Assembly (NCBI RefSeq): GCF_029227915.1
Contig: NC_079880.1
Coordinates: forward strand, 28,825,501 to 28,889,500
Length of the DNA stretch: 64,000 nucleotides
Source of the DNA: Hydractinia symbiolongicarpus
Lineage: Eukaryota > Cnidaria > Hydrozoa > Anthoathecata > Hydractiniidae
Direction of reading: 5' to 3'
Shown: positions 1-13,507 of the stretch, piece after piece
How positions within the stretch are numbered: the stretch's first letter is position 1
How the letters are laid out: the number at the start of each line of letters is the position of its first letter
Made by a program: the position numbers and the translations under genes
The notes under the pieces: generated by a model
Databases searched by the model: none
Told to the model about the DNA's origin: nothing
What the model saw: the letters and a program-made list of their open reading frames with translations, nothing else

Positions 1-1351
1 ATTAAACTTCTTTTATTCAGCGTCTCATCAAAAATGAAAACATTTTTGTAAACTACAAGTCTCATGCGTTTTAGTGGTGAAAAAATAATTCAAAAAATTG
101 TTCGGGAAATGAGTTTACTCCCTGGGTACTTTCTTTGTATACTTTTGACTATACGGGCCGAGTCCGGGGTTTACGGGAAATAGCAGGTTTTCGTTTGCCA
201 GCGATTAAACTTCTTTTATTCAGCGTCTCATCAAAAATTAAAACATTTTTGAAAACTACAAGTCTCATGCGTTTTAGTGGTGAAAAGATAATTTAAAAAA
301 TCGTTTTGGAAATGAGTTTACTCACAGGTTACTTTCTTTGTATACATTCGACTATACGGGCCAAGCCCAGGATTTACGGGAAATCGCGGGTGTTCGTTTG
401 CCGGCGATTAAACCACTTTCACTAACCGTCTCATCAAAAATGAAAACCTTTCTGAAAACTACAAGTCTCATACGTTTTAGTGGTGAAAAAATAATATAAA
501 AATCGTTCGGGAAATGAGTTTACTCCCTGGGTACCTTCTTTGTATACTTTTGGCTATACGGGCCGAGTCCGGGATTTACGGGAAATCGCGGGTTTTCTTT
601 TGCCGGCGATTAAACTTCTTTTATTCAGCGTCTCATTAAAAATGAAAACATTTTTAAAAACTACAAGTCTCATGGGCTTTAGTGGTCAAATAATAATTTA
701 AAAAATCGTTCGGGAAATGAGTTTACTCCCTGGGTACTTTCTTTGTATACATTCGACTATACGGGCCAAGCCCGGGATTTACGGGAAATCGCGGCTTTTC
801 TTTTGCCGGCGATTAAACCACTTTCATTAAACGTCTCATCAAAAATGAAAACATTTCTGACAACTACAAGTCTCATGCGTTTTAGTGGTGAAAAAATAAT
901 TTAAAAAATCGGTCGGGAAATGAGTTTACTCCCTGGGTACTTTCTTTGTATACATTCGACTATACGGGCCAAGCCCGGGATTTACGGGAAATCGCGGCTT
1001 TTCTTTTGCCGGCGATTAAACCACTTTCATTAAGCGTCTCATCAAAAATGAAAACATTTCTGAAAACTACAAGTCTCATGCGTTTTAGTGGTGAAAAAAT
1101 AATTTAAAAAATCGGTCGGGAAATGAGTTTATTTCATGGGTACCTTCTTTGTATACTTTTGACTATACGGGCCGAGTCTGGGATTTACGGGAAATCGCGG
1201 GTTTTCTTTTGCCGGCGATTAAACTTCTTTTATTCAGCGTCTCATCAAAAATGAAAACATTTTTAAAAACTACAAGTCTCATGGGCTTTAGTGGTGAAAT
1301 AATAATTTAAAAAATCGTTCGGGAAATGAGTTTACTCCCTGGGTACTTTCT

Positions 1352-1642
1352 TTGTATACTTTTGGCTATACAGGCCGAGTCCGGGATTTACGGGAAATCG
1401 CGGGTTTTCTTTTGCCGGCGATTAAACTTCTTTTATTCAGTGTCTCATCAAAAATGAAAACATTTTTAAAAACTGCAAGTCTCATGGGCTTTAGTGGTGA
1501 AATAATAATTTCAAAAATCGTTCGGGAAATGAGTTTACTCCCTGGGTACTTTCTTTGTATACTTTTGATTATACGGGCCGAGTCCGGGATTTACGGGAAA
1601 TCGCGGCTTTTCGTTTGCCGGCGAGTAAACCACTTTCACTAA
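1352..1642 (+). repeat. Diagnostic monomer pair, copy 1 (copies at 2976, 3990)
   Basis: Start of a block that returns at 2976 (+1,624 bp, 8 monomers) and 3990 (+2,638 bp from 1352, 13 monomers). The blocks at 1352 and 3990 share even the rare AAACTGCAAG change and the AATTTCAAAAATCG change, so they are the closest relatives. The frame stays open for 96 codons only because AATTTCAAAA replaces the usual stop-containing AATTTAAAA. This is a repeat marker, not a gene. Confidence 0.75.
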
Positions 1643-4600
1643 GAGTCTCATCAAAAATGAAAACATTTCTGAAAACTACAAGTCTCATACGTTTTAGTGG
1701 TGAAAAAATAATTTAAAAAATCGTTCGGGAAATGAGTTTACTCCCTGGGTACTTTCTTTGTATACATTCGTCTATACGGGCCAAGCCCGGGATTTACGGG
1801 AAATCGCGGGTTTTCGTTTGCCGGCGATTAAACTTCTTTTATTCAGCGTCTCATCAAAAATGAAAACATTTTTAAAAACTACAAGTCTCATGGGCTTTAG
1901 TGGTGAAATAATAATTTAAAAAATCGTTCGGGAAATGAGTTTACTCCCTGGGTACTTTCTTTGTATACTTTTGGCTATACAGGCCGAGTCCGGGATTTAC
2001 GGGAAATCGCGGGTTTTCTTTTGCCGGCGATTAAACTTCTTTTATTCAGTGTCTCATCAAAAATGAAAACATTTTTAAAAACTACAAGTCTCATGGGCTT
2101 TAGTGGTAAAAAAATAATTTAAAAAATCGTTTGGGAAATGAGTTTACTCCCTGTGTACTTTCTTTGTATACTTTTGATTATGCGGGCCGAGTCCGGGATT
2201 TACGGGAAATTGCGGCTTTTCGTTTGCCAGCGAGTAAACCACTTTCACTAAGAGTCTCATCAAAAATGAAAACATTTCTGAAAACTACAAGTCTCATACG
2301 TTTTAGTGGTGAAAAAATAATTTAAAAAATCGTTCGGGAAATGAGTTTACTCCCTGGGTACGTTCTTTGTATACATTCGTCTATACGGGCCAAGCCCGGG
2401 ATTTACGGGAAATCGCGGGTTTTCGTTTGCCGGCGATTAAACTTCTTTTATTCAGCGTCTCATCAAAAATGTAAACATTTTTAAAAACTACAAGTCTCAT
2501 GGGCTTTAGTGGTGAAATAATAATTTAAAAAATCGTTCGGGAAATGCGTTTACTCCCTGGGTACTTTCTTTGTAGACATTCGTCTATACGGGCCAAGCCC
2601 GGGATTTACGGGAAATCGCGGGTTTTCGTTTGCCGGCGATTAAACCACTTTTATTAAGCGTCTCATCAAAAATGAAAACATTTCTGAAAACTACAAGTCT
2701 CATGCGTTTTAGTGGTGAAAAGATAATTTAAAAAATCGTTTTGGAAATGAGTTTACTCACAGGGTACTTTCTTTGTATACATTCGACTATACGGGCGAAG
2801 CCCGGGATTTACGGGAAATCGCGGGTTTTCTTTTGCCGGCGATTAAACTTCTTTTATTCAGCGTCTCATCAAAAATGAAAACATTTTTAAAAACTACAAG
2901 TCTCATGGGCTTTAGTGGTGAAATAATAATTTAAAAAATCGTTCGGGAAATGAGTTTACTCCCTGGGTACTTTCTTTGTATACTTTTGGCTATACAGGCC
3001 GAGTCCGGGATTTACGGGAAATCGCGGGTTTTCTTTTGCCGGCGATTAAACTTCTTTTATTCAGTGTCTCATCAAAAATGAAAACATTTTTAAAAACTAC
3101 AAGTCTCATGGGCTTTAGTGGTGAAATAATAATTTTAAAAATCGTTCGGGAAATGAGTTTAGTCCCTGGGTACTTTCTTTGTATACTTTTGATTATACGG
3201 GCCGAGTCCGGGATTTACGGCAAATCGCGGCTTTTCGTTTGCCGGCGAGTAAACCACTTTCACTAAGAGTCTCATCAAAAATGAAAACATTTCTGAAAAC
3301 TACAAGTCTCATACGTTTTAGTGGTGAAAAAATAATATAAAAATCGTTCGGGAAATGAGTTTACTCCCTGTGTACCTTCTTTGTATACTTTTGGCTATAC
3401 GGGCCGAGTCCGGGATTTACGGGAAATCGCGGGTTTTCTTTTGCCGGCGATTAAACATCTTTTATTCAGCGTCTCATTAAAAATGAAAACATTTTTAAAA
3501 ACTACAAGTCTCATGGGCTTTAGTGGTGAAATAATAATTTAAAAAATCGTTCGGGAAATGAGTTTACTCCCTGGGTACTTTCTTTGTATACATTCGACTA
3601 TACGGGCCAAGCCCGGGATTTACGGGAAATCGCGGCTTTTCTTTTGCCGGCGATTAAACCACTTTCATTAAGCGTCTCATCAAAAATGAAAACATTTCTG
3701 AAAACTACAAGTCTCATGCGTTTTAGTGGTGAAAAAATAATTTAAAAAATCGGTCGGGAAATGAGTTTATTTCCTGGGTACCTTCTTTGTATACTTTTGA
3801 CTATACGGGCCGAGTCCGGGATTTACGGGAATTCGCGGGTTTTCTTTTGCCGGCGATTAAACTTCTTTTATTCAGCGTCTCATCAAAAATGAAAACATTT
3901 TTAAAAACTACAAGTCTCATGGGCTTTAGTGGTGAAATAATAATTTAAAAAATCGTTCGGGAAATGAGTTTACTCCCTGGGTACTTTCTTTGTATACTTT
4001 TGGCTATACAGGCCGAGTCCGGGATTTACGGGAAATCGCGGGTTTTCTTTTGCCGGCGATTAAACTTCTTTTATTCAGTGTCTCATCAAAAATGAAAACA
4101 TTTTTAAAAACTGCAAGTCTCATGGGCTTTAGTGGTGAAATAATAATTTCAAAAATCGTTCGGGAAATGAGTTTACTCCCTGGGTACTTTCTTTGTATAC
4201 TTTTGATTATACGGGCCGAGTCCGGGATTTACGGGAAATCGCGGCTTTTCGTTTGCCGGCGAGTAAACCACTTTCACTAAGAGTCTCATCAAAAATGAAA
4301 ACATTTCTGAAAACTACAAGTCTCATACGTTTTAGTGGTTAAAAAAATAATTTAAAAAATCGTTCGGGAAATGAGTTTACTCCCTGGGTACTTTCTTTGT
4401 ATACATTCGTCTATACGGGCCAAGCCCGGGATTTACGGGAAATCGCGGGTTTTCGTCTGCCGGCGATTAAACTTCTTTTATTCAGCGTCTCATCAAAAAT
4501 GTAAACATTTTTAAAAACTACAAGTCTCATGGGCTTTAGTGGTGAAATAATAATTTAAAAAATCGTTCGGGAAATGCGTTTACTCCCTGGGTACTTTCTT

Positions 4601-6725
4601 TGTAGACATTCGTCTATACGGGCCAAGCCCGGGATTTACGGGAAATCGCGGGTTTTCGTTTGCCGGCGATTAAACCACTTTCATTAAGCGTCTCATCAAA
4701 AATGAAAACATTTCTGAAAACTACAAGTCTCATGCGTTTTAGTGGTGAAAAGATAATTTAAAAAATCGTTTTGGAAATGAGTTTACTCACAGGGTACTTT
4801 CTTTGTATACATTCGTCTATACGGGCCAAGCCCGGGATTTACGGGAAATCGGGGGTTTTCGTTTGCCGGCGATTAAACTTCTTTTATTCAGCGTCTAATC
4901 AAAAATGTAAACATTTTTAAAAACTACAAGTCTCATGGGCTTTAGTGGTGAAATAATAATTTAAAAAATCGTTCGGGAAATGCGTTTACTCCCTGGGTAC
5001 TTTCTTTGTATACATTCGTCTATACGGGCCAAGCCCGGGATTTACGGGAAATCGCGGGTTTTCGTTTGCCGGCGATTAAACCACTTTCATTAAGCGTCTC
5101 ATCAAAAATGAAAACATTTCTAAAAACTACAAGTCTCATGCGTTTTAGTGGTGAAAAGATAATTTAAAAAATCGTTTTGGAAATGAGTTTACTTACAGGG
5201 TACTTTCTTTGTATACATTCGACTATACGGGCGAAGCCCGGGATTTACAGGAAGTCGCGGGTTTTCGTTTGCCGGCTATTAAACCACATTCATTAAGCGT
5301 CTCATCAAAAATGAAAACATTTCTGAAAACTACAAGTCTCATGCATTTTAGTGGTGAAAAAATAATTTAAAAAATCGTTCGGGAAATGAGTTTACTCCCT
5401 GGGTACTTTCTTTGTATACTTTTGACTATACGGGCCGAGTCGGGGATTTACGGGAAGTCGCGGGTTTTCGTTTGCCGGCGATTAAACTTCTTTTATTCAG
5501 AGTCTCATCAAAAATGAAAACATTTTTAAAAACTACAAGTCCCTTGGGCTTTAGTGGTTAAATAATAATTTAAAAAATCGTTCGGGAAATGAGTTTACTC
5601 CCTGGGTACTTTCTTTGTATACATTCGACTATACGGGCCAAGCCCGGGATTTACGGGAAATCGCGGGTTTTCGTTTGCCGGCGATTCAACCACTTTTATC
5701 AAGCGTCTCATCAGAAATGAAAACATTTCTGAAAACTAGAAGTCTCATGCGTTTTAGTGGTGAAAAAATAATTTAAAAAATCGTTCGGGAAATGAGTTTA
5801 CTCCCTGGGTACTTTCTTTGTATACTTTTGACTATACGGGCCGAGTCCGATATTTACGGGAAGTCGCGGGTTTTCGTTTGCCGGCGATTAAACTTCTTTT
5901 ATTCAGCGTCTCATCAAAAATGAAAACATTTTTAAAAACTACAAGTCTCATGGGCTTTAGTGGTGAAATAATAGGTTAAAAATCGTTCGGGAAATGAGTT
6001 TACTCCCTGGGTACTTTCTTTGTATACTTTTGACTATACGGGCCGAGTCCGGGATTTACGGGAAATCGCAGGTTTTCGTTTGCCGGCGATTAAACTTCTT
6101 TTATTCAGCGTCTCATCAAAAATGAAAACATTTCTGAAAACTACAAGTCTCATACGTTTTAGTGGTGAAAAAATAATTTAAAAAATCGTTCGGGAAATGA
6201 GTTTACTCCCTGGGTACCTTCTTTGTATACTTTTGACTATACGGGCCGAGTCCGGGGTTTACGGGAAATAGCGGGTTTTTGTTTGCCAGCGATTAAACTT
6301 CTTTTATTCAGCGTCTCATCAAAAATTAAAACATTTTTAAAAACTACCAGTCTCATGGGCTTTAGTGGTGAAATAATAATTTCAAAAATCGTTCGGGAAA
6401 TGAGTTTACTCCCTGGGTACTTTCTTTGTATACTTTTGATTATACGGGCCGAGTCTGGGATTTACGGGAAATCGCGGCTTTTCGTTTGCCGGCGATTAAA
6501 CCACTTTCACTAAGCGTCTCATCAAAAATGAAAACATTTCTGAAAACTACAAGTCTCCTGCGTTTTAGTGGTGAAAAAATAATTTAAAAAATCGTTCGGG
6601 AAATGAGTTTACTCCCTGGGTACTTTCTTTGTATACTTTTGACTATACGGGCCGAGTCCGGGGTTTACGGGAAATGGCGGGTTTTCGTTTGCCGGCGATT
6701 AAACTTCTTTTATTCAGCGTCTCAT

Positions 6726-6745
6726 CAAAAATGAAAACATTTTTG
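6726..6745. repeat. Perfect 8 bp dyad with AAAA spacer (example)
   Basis: CAAAAATG-AAAA-CATTTTTG is a perfect inverted repeat with 8 bp arms and a 4 nt spacer, at monomer positions 29-48. Monomers with the head CTTCTTTTATTCAG often carry the perfect form. Monomers reading CATTTCTG have one mismatch, those reading CATTTTTAA lose the outer pair, and those reading TTAAAAATG begin with T instead of C. A subset reading CATTTGGA has lost bases from the right arm. The element is present in some form in almost every monomer. It could extrude as a hairpin or cruciform, or bind a dimeric protein; neither is shown here. Confidence 0.8.
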
Positions 6746-8233
6746 AAAACTACAAGTCACATGCGTTTTAGTGGTGAATAGATAATTTAAAAAATTGTTT
6801 TGGAAATGAGTTTACTGACAGGGTACTTTCTTTGTATACATTCGACTATACGGGCCAAGCCCGGGATTTACGGGAAATCGCGGGTTTTCGTTTGCCGGCG
6901 ATTAAACCACTTTCATTAAGCGTCTCATCAAAAATGAAAACATTTCTTAAACTACAAGTCTCATGCATTTTAGTGGTGAAAAAATAATTTAAAAAATCGT
7001 TCGAGAAATGAGTTTACTCCCTGGGTACTTTCTTTGTATACTTTTGACTATACGGGCCGAGTCCGAGATTTACGGGAAGTCGCGGGTTTTCGTTTGCCGG
7101 CGATTAAACTTCTTTTATTCAGCGTCTCATCAAAAATGAAAACATTTTTAAAAACTACAAGTCTCATGGGCTTTAGTGGTGAAATAATAATTTAAAAATC
7201 GTTCCGGAAATGAGTTTACTCCCTGGGTACTTTCTTTGTATACTTTTGACTATACGGGCCGAGTCCGGGATTTACGGGAAATTGCAGGTTTTCGTTTGCC
7301 GGCGATTAAACTTCTTTTATTCAGCGTCTCATCAAAAATGAAAACATTTTTGTAAACTACAAGTCTCATGCGTTTTAGTGGTGAAAAAATAATTTAAAAA
7401 ATCGTTCGGGAAATGAGTTTACTCCCTGGGTACTTTCTTTGTATACTTTTGACTATACGGGCCGAGTCCGGGGTTTACGGGAAATAGCGGGTTTTCGTTT
7501 GCCAGCGATTAAACTTCTTTTATTCAGCGTCTCATCAAAAATTAAAACATTTTTAAAAACTACAAGTCTCATGCCTTTTAGTGGTGAAAAGATAATTTAA
7601 AAAATCGTTTTGGAAATGAGTTTACTCACAGGTTACTTTCTTTGTATACATTCGACTATACGGGCTAAGCCCGGGATTTACGGGAAATCGCGGGTATTCG
7701 TTTGCCGGCGATTAAACCACTTTCACTAAGCGTCTCATCAAAAATGAAAACATTTCTGAAAACTACAAGTCTCATACGTTTTAGTGGTGAAAAAATAATT
7801 TAAAAAATCGTTCGGGAAATGAGTTTACTCCCTGGGTACCTTCTTTGTATACTTTTGGCTATACGGGCCGAGTCCGGGATTCACGGGAAATCGCGGGTTT
7901 TCTTTTGCCGGCGATTAAACTTCTTTTATTCAGCGTCTCATCAAAAATGAAAACATTTTTAAAAACTACAAGTCTCATGGGCTTTAGTGGTGAAATAATA
8001 ATTTCGAAAATCGTTCGGGAAATGGGTTTACTCCCTGGGTACTTTTTTTGTATACTTTTGATTATACGGGCCGAGTCCGGGATTTACGGGAAATCGCGGC
8101 TTTTCGTTTGCCGGCGATTAAACCACTTTCACTAAGCGTCTCATCAAAAATGAAAACATTTCTGAAAACTACAAGTCTCCTGCGTTTTAGTGGTGAAAAA
8201 ATAATTTAAAAAATCGTTCGGGAAATGAGTTTA

Positions 8234-10870
8234 CTCCCTGGGTACTTTCTTTGTATACTTTTGACTATACGGGCCGAGTCCGGGGTTTACGGGAAATGGC
8301 GGGTTTTCGTTTGCCGGCGATTAAACTTCTTTTATTCAGCGTCTCATCAAAAATGAAAACATTTTTGAAAACTACAAGTCACATGCGTTTTAGTGGTGAA
8401 TAGATAATTTAAAAAATTGTTTTGGAAATGAGTTTACTCACAGGGTACTTTCTTTGTATACATTCGACTATACGGGCCAAGCCCGGGATTTACGGGAAAT
8501 CGCGGGTTTTCGTTTGCCGGCGATTAAACCACTTTCATTAAGCGTCTCATCAAAAATGAAAACATTTCTTAAACTACAAGTCTCATGCGTTTTAGTGGTG
8601 AAAAAATAATTTAAAAAATCGTTCGGGAAATGAGTTTACTCCCTGGGTACTTTCTTCGTATACTTTTGACTATACGGGCCAAGCCCGGGATTTACGGGAA
8701 ATCGCGGGTGTTCGTTTGCCGGCGATTAAACCACTTTCACTAAGCGTCTCATCAAAAATGAAAACATTTCTGAAAACTACAAGTCCCATACGTTTTAGTG
8801 GTGAAAAAATAATTTAAAAAATCGTTCGGGAAATGAGTTTACTCCCTGGGTACCTTCTTTGTATACTTTTGGCTATACGGGCCGAGTCCGGGATTTACGG
8901 GAAATCGCGGGTTTTCTTTTGCCGGCGATTATACTTCTTTTATTCAGCGTCTCATCAAAAATGAAAACATTTTTAAAAACTACAAGTCTCATGGGCTTTA
9001 GTGGTGAAATAATAATTTCAAAAATCGTTCGGGAAATGAGTTTACTCCCTGGGTACTTTCTTTGTATACTTTTGATTATACGGGCCGAGTCCGGGGTTTA
9101 CGGGAAATCGCGGCTTTTCGTTTGCCGGCGATTAAACCACTTTCACTAAGCGTCTCATCAAAAATGAAAACATTTCTGAAAACTACAAGTCTCCTGCGTT
9201 TTAGTGGTGAAAAAATAATTTAAAAAATCGTTCGGGAAATGAGTTTACTCCCTGGGTACTTTCCTTGTATACTTTTGACTATACGGGCCGAGTCCGGGGT
9301 TTACGGGAAATGGCGGGTTTTCGTTTGCCGGCGATTAAACTTTTTTTATTCAGCGTCTCATCAAAAATGAAAACATTTTTGAAAACTACAAGTCACATGC
9401 GTTTTAGTGGTGAATAGATAATTTAAAAAATTGTTTTGGAAATGAGTTTACTCACAGGGTACTTTCTTTGTATACATTCGACTATAAGGGCCAAGCCCGG
9501 GATTTACGGGAAATCGCGGGTTTTCGTTTGCCGGCGATTAAACCACTTTCATTAAGCGTCTCATCAAAAATGAAAACATTTCTTAAACTACAAGTCTCAT
9601 GCGTTTTAGTGGTGAAAAAATAATTTAAAAAATCGTTCGGGAAATGAGTTTACTCCCTGGGTACTTTCTTCGTATACTTTTGACTATACGGGCCAAGCCC
9701 GGGATTTACGGGAAATCGCGGTTTTTCGTTTGCCGGCGATTAAACCACTTTCACTAAGCGTCTCATCAAAAATGAAAACATTTCTGAAAACTACAAGTCT
9801 CATGCGTTTTAGTGGTGAAAAAATAATTTAAAAAATCGTTCGGGAAATGAGTTTACTTCCTGGGTACTTTCTTTGTATACTTTTGACTATACGGGCCGAG
9901 TCCGGGGTTTACGGGAAATGGCGGGTTTTCGTTTGCCGGCGATTAAACTTCTTTTATTCAGCGTCTCATCAAAAATGAAAACATTTTTGAAAACTACAAG
10001 TCACATGCGTTTTAGTGGTGAATAGATAATTTAAAAAATCGTTTTGGAAATGAGTTTACTCACAAGGTACTTTCTTTGTATACATTTGACTATACGGGCC
10101 AAGCCCGGGATTTACGGGAAATTGCGGGTTTTCGTTTGCCGGCGATTAAACCACTTTTATTAAACGTCTCATCAAAATTGAAAACATTTCTTAAAACTAC
10201 ATATCTCATGCGTTTTAGTGGTGAAAAAATAATTTAAAAAATCGTTCGGGAAATGAGTTTACTCCCTGGGTACTTTCTTCATATACTTTTGACTATACGG
10301 GCCAAGCCCGGGATTTACGGGAAATCGCGGGTTTTCGTTTGCCGGCGATTAAACTTCTTTTATTCAGCGTCTCATGAAAAGTGAAAACATTTTTAAAAAC
10401 TACAAGTCTCATGGGCTTTAGTGGTGAAATAATAATTTAAAAAATCGTTCGGTAAATGAGTTTACTCCCTGGGTACTTTCTTTGTATACATTTGACTATA
10501 CGGGCCGAGTCCGGGATTTACGGGAAATCGCAGGTTTTCGTTTGCTGGCGATTAAACTTCTTTTATTCAGCGTCTCATCAAAAATGAAAACATTTTTGTA
10601 AACTACAAGTCTCATACGTTTTAGTGGTGAAAAAATAATTTAAAAAATCGTTCGGGAAATGAGTTTACTCCCTGGGTACCTTCTTTGTATACTTTTGGCT
10701 ATACGGGCTGAGTCCGGGATTTACGGGAAATCGCGGGTTTTCTTTTGCCGGCGATTAAACTTCTTTTATTCAGCGTCTCATCAAAAATGAAAACATTTTT
10801 AAAAACTACAAGTCTCATGAGCTTTAGTGGTGAAATATTAATTTAAAAAATTGTACGGGAAATGAGTTTG
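8234..10870 (+). repeat. 13-monomer tandem duplication, copy A (2,637 bp)
   Basis: Reading this block against the next 2,637 bp, I found only two substitutions: A8806 versus G11443, and T10709 versus C13346. Rare private variants are shared, such as ACTATAAGGG, AAACTTTTTTTATTC, TTCATATAC and ATGAAAAGTGAAAAC. The left limit is set by the first mismatch upstream (A8233 versus G10870). It is either a very recent tandem duplication or an assembly duplication. Confidence 0.9.
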
Positions 10871-13507
10871 CTCCCTGGGTACTTTCTTTGTATACTTTTG
10901 ACTATACGGGCCGAGTCCGGGGTTTACGGGAAATGGCGGGTTTTCGTTTGCCGGCGATTAAACTTCTTTTATTCAGCGTCTCATCAAAAATGAAAACATT
11001 TTTGAAAACTACAAGTCACATGCGTTTTAGTGGTGAATAGATAATTTAAAAAATTGTTTTGGAAATGAGTTTACTCACAGGGTACTTTCTTTGTATACAT
11101 TCGACTATACGGGCCAAGCCCGGGATTTACGGGAAATCGCGGGTTTTCGTTTGCCGGCGATTAAACCACTTTCATTAAGCGTCTCATCAAAAATGAAAAC
11201 ATTTCTTAAACTACAAGTCTCATGCGTTTTAGTGGTGAAAAAATAATTTAAAAAATCGTTCGGGAAATGAGTTTACTCCCTGGGTACTTTCTTCGTATAC
11301 TTTTGACTATACGGGCCAAGCCCGGGATTTACGGGAAATCGCGGGTGTTCGTTTGCCGGCGATTAAACCACTTTCACTAAGCGTCTCATCAAAAATGAAA
11401 ACATTTCTGAAAACTACAAGTCCCATACGTTTTAGTGGTGAAGAAATAATTTAAAAAATCGTTCGGGAAATGAGTTTACTCCCTGGGTACCTTCTTTGTA
11501 TACTTTTGGCTATACGGGCCGAGTCCGGGATTTACGGGAAATCGCGGGTTTTCTTTTGCCGGCGATTATACTTCTTTTATTCAGCGTCTCATCAAAAATG
11601 AAAACATTTTTAAAAACTACAAGTCTCATGGGCTTTAGTGGTGAAATAATAATTTCAAAAATCGTTCGGGAAATGAGTTTACTCCCTGGGTACTTTCTTT
11701 GTATACTTTTGATTATACGGGCCGAGTCCGGGGTTTACGGGAAATCGCGGCTTTTCGTTTGCCGGCGATTAAACCACTTTCACTAAGCGTCTCATCAAAA
11801 ATGAAAACATTTCTGAAAACTACAAGTCTCCTGCGTTTTAGTGGTGAAAAAATAATTTAAAAAATCGTTCGGGAAATGAGTTTACTCCCTGGGTACTTTC
11901 CTTGTATACTTTTGACTATACGGGCCGAGTCCGGGGTTTACGGGAAATGGCGGGTTTTCGTTTGCCGGCGATTAAACTTTTTTTATTCAGCGTCTCATCA
12001 AAAATGAAAACATTTTTGAAAACTACAAGTCACATGCGTTTTAGTGGTGAATAGATAATTTAAAAAATTGTTTTGGAAATGAGTTTACTCACAGGGTACT
12101 TTCTTTGTATACATTCGACTATAAGGGCCAAGCCCGGGATTTACGGGAAATCGCGGGTTTTCGTTTGCCGGCGATTAAACCACTTTCATTAAGCGTCTCA
12201 TCAAAAATGAAAACATTTCTTAAACTACAAGTCTCATGCGTTTTAGTGGTGAAAAAATAATTTAAAAAATCGTTCGGGAAATGAGTTTACTCCCTGGGTA
12301 CTTTCTTCGTATACTTTTGACTATACGGGCCAAGCCCGGGATTTACGGGAAATCGCGGTTTTTCGTTTGCCGGCGATTAAACCACTTTCACTAAGCGTCT
12401 CATCAAAAATGAAAACATTTCTGAAAACTACAAGTCTCATGCGTTTTAGTGGTGAAAAAATAATTTAAAAAATCGTTCGGGAAATGAGTTTACTTCCTGG
12501 GTACTTTCTTTGTATACTTTTGACTATACGGGCCGAGTCCGGGGTTTACGGGAAATGGCGGGTTTTCGTTTGCCGGCGATTAAACTTCTTTTATTCAGCG
12601 TCTCATCAAAAATGAAAACATTTTTGAAAACTACAAGTCACATGCGTTTTAGTGGTGAATAGATAATTTAAAAAATCGTTTTGGAAATGAGTTTACTCAC
12701 AAGGTACTTTCTTTGTATACATTTGACTATACGGGCCAAGCCCGGGATTTACGGGAAATTGCGGGTTTTCGTTTGCCGGCGATTAAACCACTTTTATTAA
12801 ACGTCTCATCAAAATTGAAAACATTTCTTAAAACTACATATCTCATGCGTTTTAGTGGTGAAAAAATAATTTAAAAAATCGTTCGGGAAATGAGTTTACT
12901 CCCTGGGTACTTTCTTCATATACTTTTGACTATACGGGCCAAGCCCGGGATTTACGGGAAATCGCGGGTTTTCGTTTGCCGGCGATTAAACTTCTTTTAT
13001 TCAGCGTCTCATGAAAAGTGAAAACATTTTTAAAAACTACAAGTCTCATGGGCTTTAGTGGTGAAATAATAATTTAAAAAATCGTTCGGTAAATGAGTTT
13101 ACTCCCTGGGTACTTTCTTTGTATACATTTGACTATACGGGCCGAGTCCGGGATTTACGGGAAATCGCAGGTTTTCGTTTGCTGGCGATTAAACTTCTTT
13201 TATTCAGCGTCTCATCAAAAATGAAAACATTTTTGTAAACTACAAGTCTCATACGTTTTAGTGGTGAAAAAATAATTTAAAAAATCGTTCGGGAAATGAG
13301 TTTACTCCCTGGGTACCTTCTTTGTATACTTTTGGCTATACGGGCCGAGTCCGGGATTTACGGGAAATCGCGGGTTTTCTTTTGCCGGCGATTAAACTTC
13401 TTTTATTCAGCGTCTCATCAAAAATGAAAACATTTTTAAAAACTACAAGTCTCATGAGCTTTAGTGGTGAAATATTAATTTAAAAAATTGTACGGGAAAT
13501 GAGTTTG
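10871..13507 (+). repeat. 13-monomer tandem duplication, copy B (2,637 bp)
   Basis: This block follows copy A directly. The shared identity runs on past 13507 for about 180 bp into a third, diverging copy, which then differs at AAAATCGTTTTGG against the AAAATTGTTTTGG of copies A and B. The third copy goes on to use CATTTCTGAAAAC where A and B have CATTTCTTAAAC. The duplication therefore sits inside an older array with the same period. Confidence 0.9.

Larger units (their letters stand above)
1..6755 (+). repeat. Array domain 1: GGGCTTTAG / GCGTTTTAG monomer mosaic
   Basis: Monomers with CATGGGCTTTAGTGG plus GAAATAATAATTT alternate with monomers carrying CATGCGTTTTAG or CATACGTTTTAG plus GAAAAAATAATTT. 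Most read ACTTTTGACTATACGGG with CCGAGTCCGGG, mixed with ATTCG and CCAAGCCCGGG types. Diagnostic variants recur at whole-monomer steps. CACTAAGAGTCTC lies near 1637, 2245, 3261 and 4274, giving steps of 3, 5 and 5 monomers. TGTAGACATT lies at 2571 and 4601, a step of 10 monomers. Two adjacent near-copies of one monomer lie at about 812-1217. No gene is seen. Confidence 0.85.

Noticed and set aside
103-181. Monomer built from two ancestral halves (repeated CGGGAAAT and GTCTCAT words)
   Set aside because: The two word pairs have different spacings (71 and 37 bp) and no extended similarity between the halves, so an internal duplication is not supported.
1352-1642. Recurrent 60-140 codon open reading frames on the + strand (for example 1352-1642, 44933-45298, 59876-60298) that look like a protein family
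   Set aside because: They are the satellite read in one frame. A monomer of 203 bp is not a multiple of three, so the frame shifts at each repeat and usually ends at the same AATTTAA. The longer ones exist only where a 202 bp unit or an AATTTCAAAA change removes that stop. No start signals, domains or codon-level conservation set them apart from neighbouring repeats.
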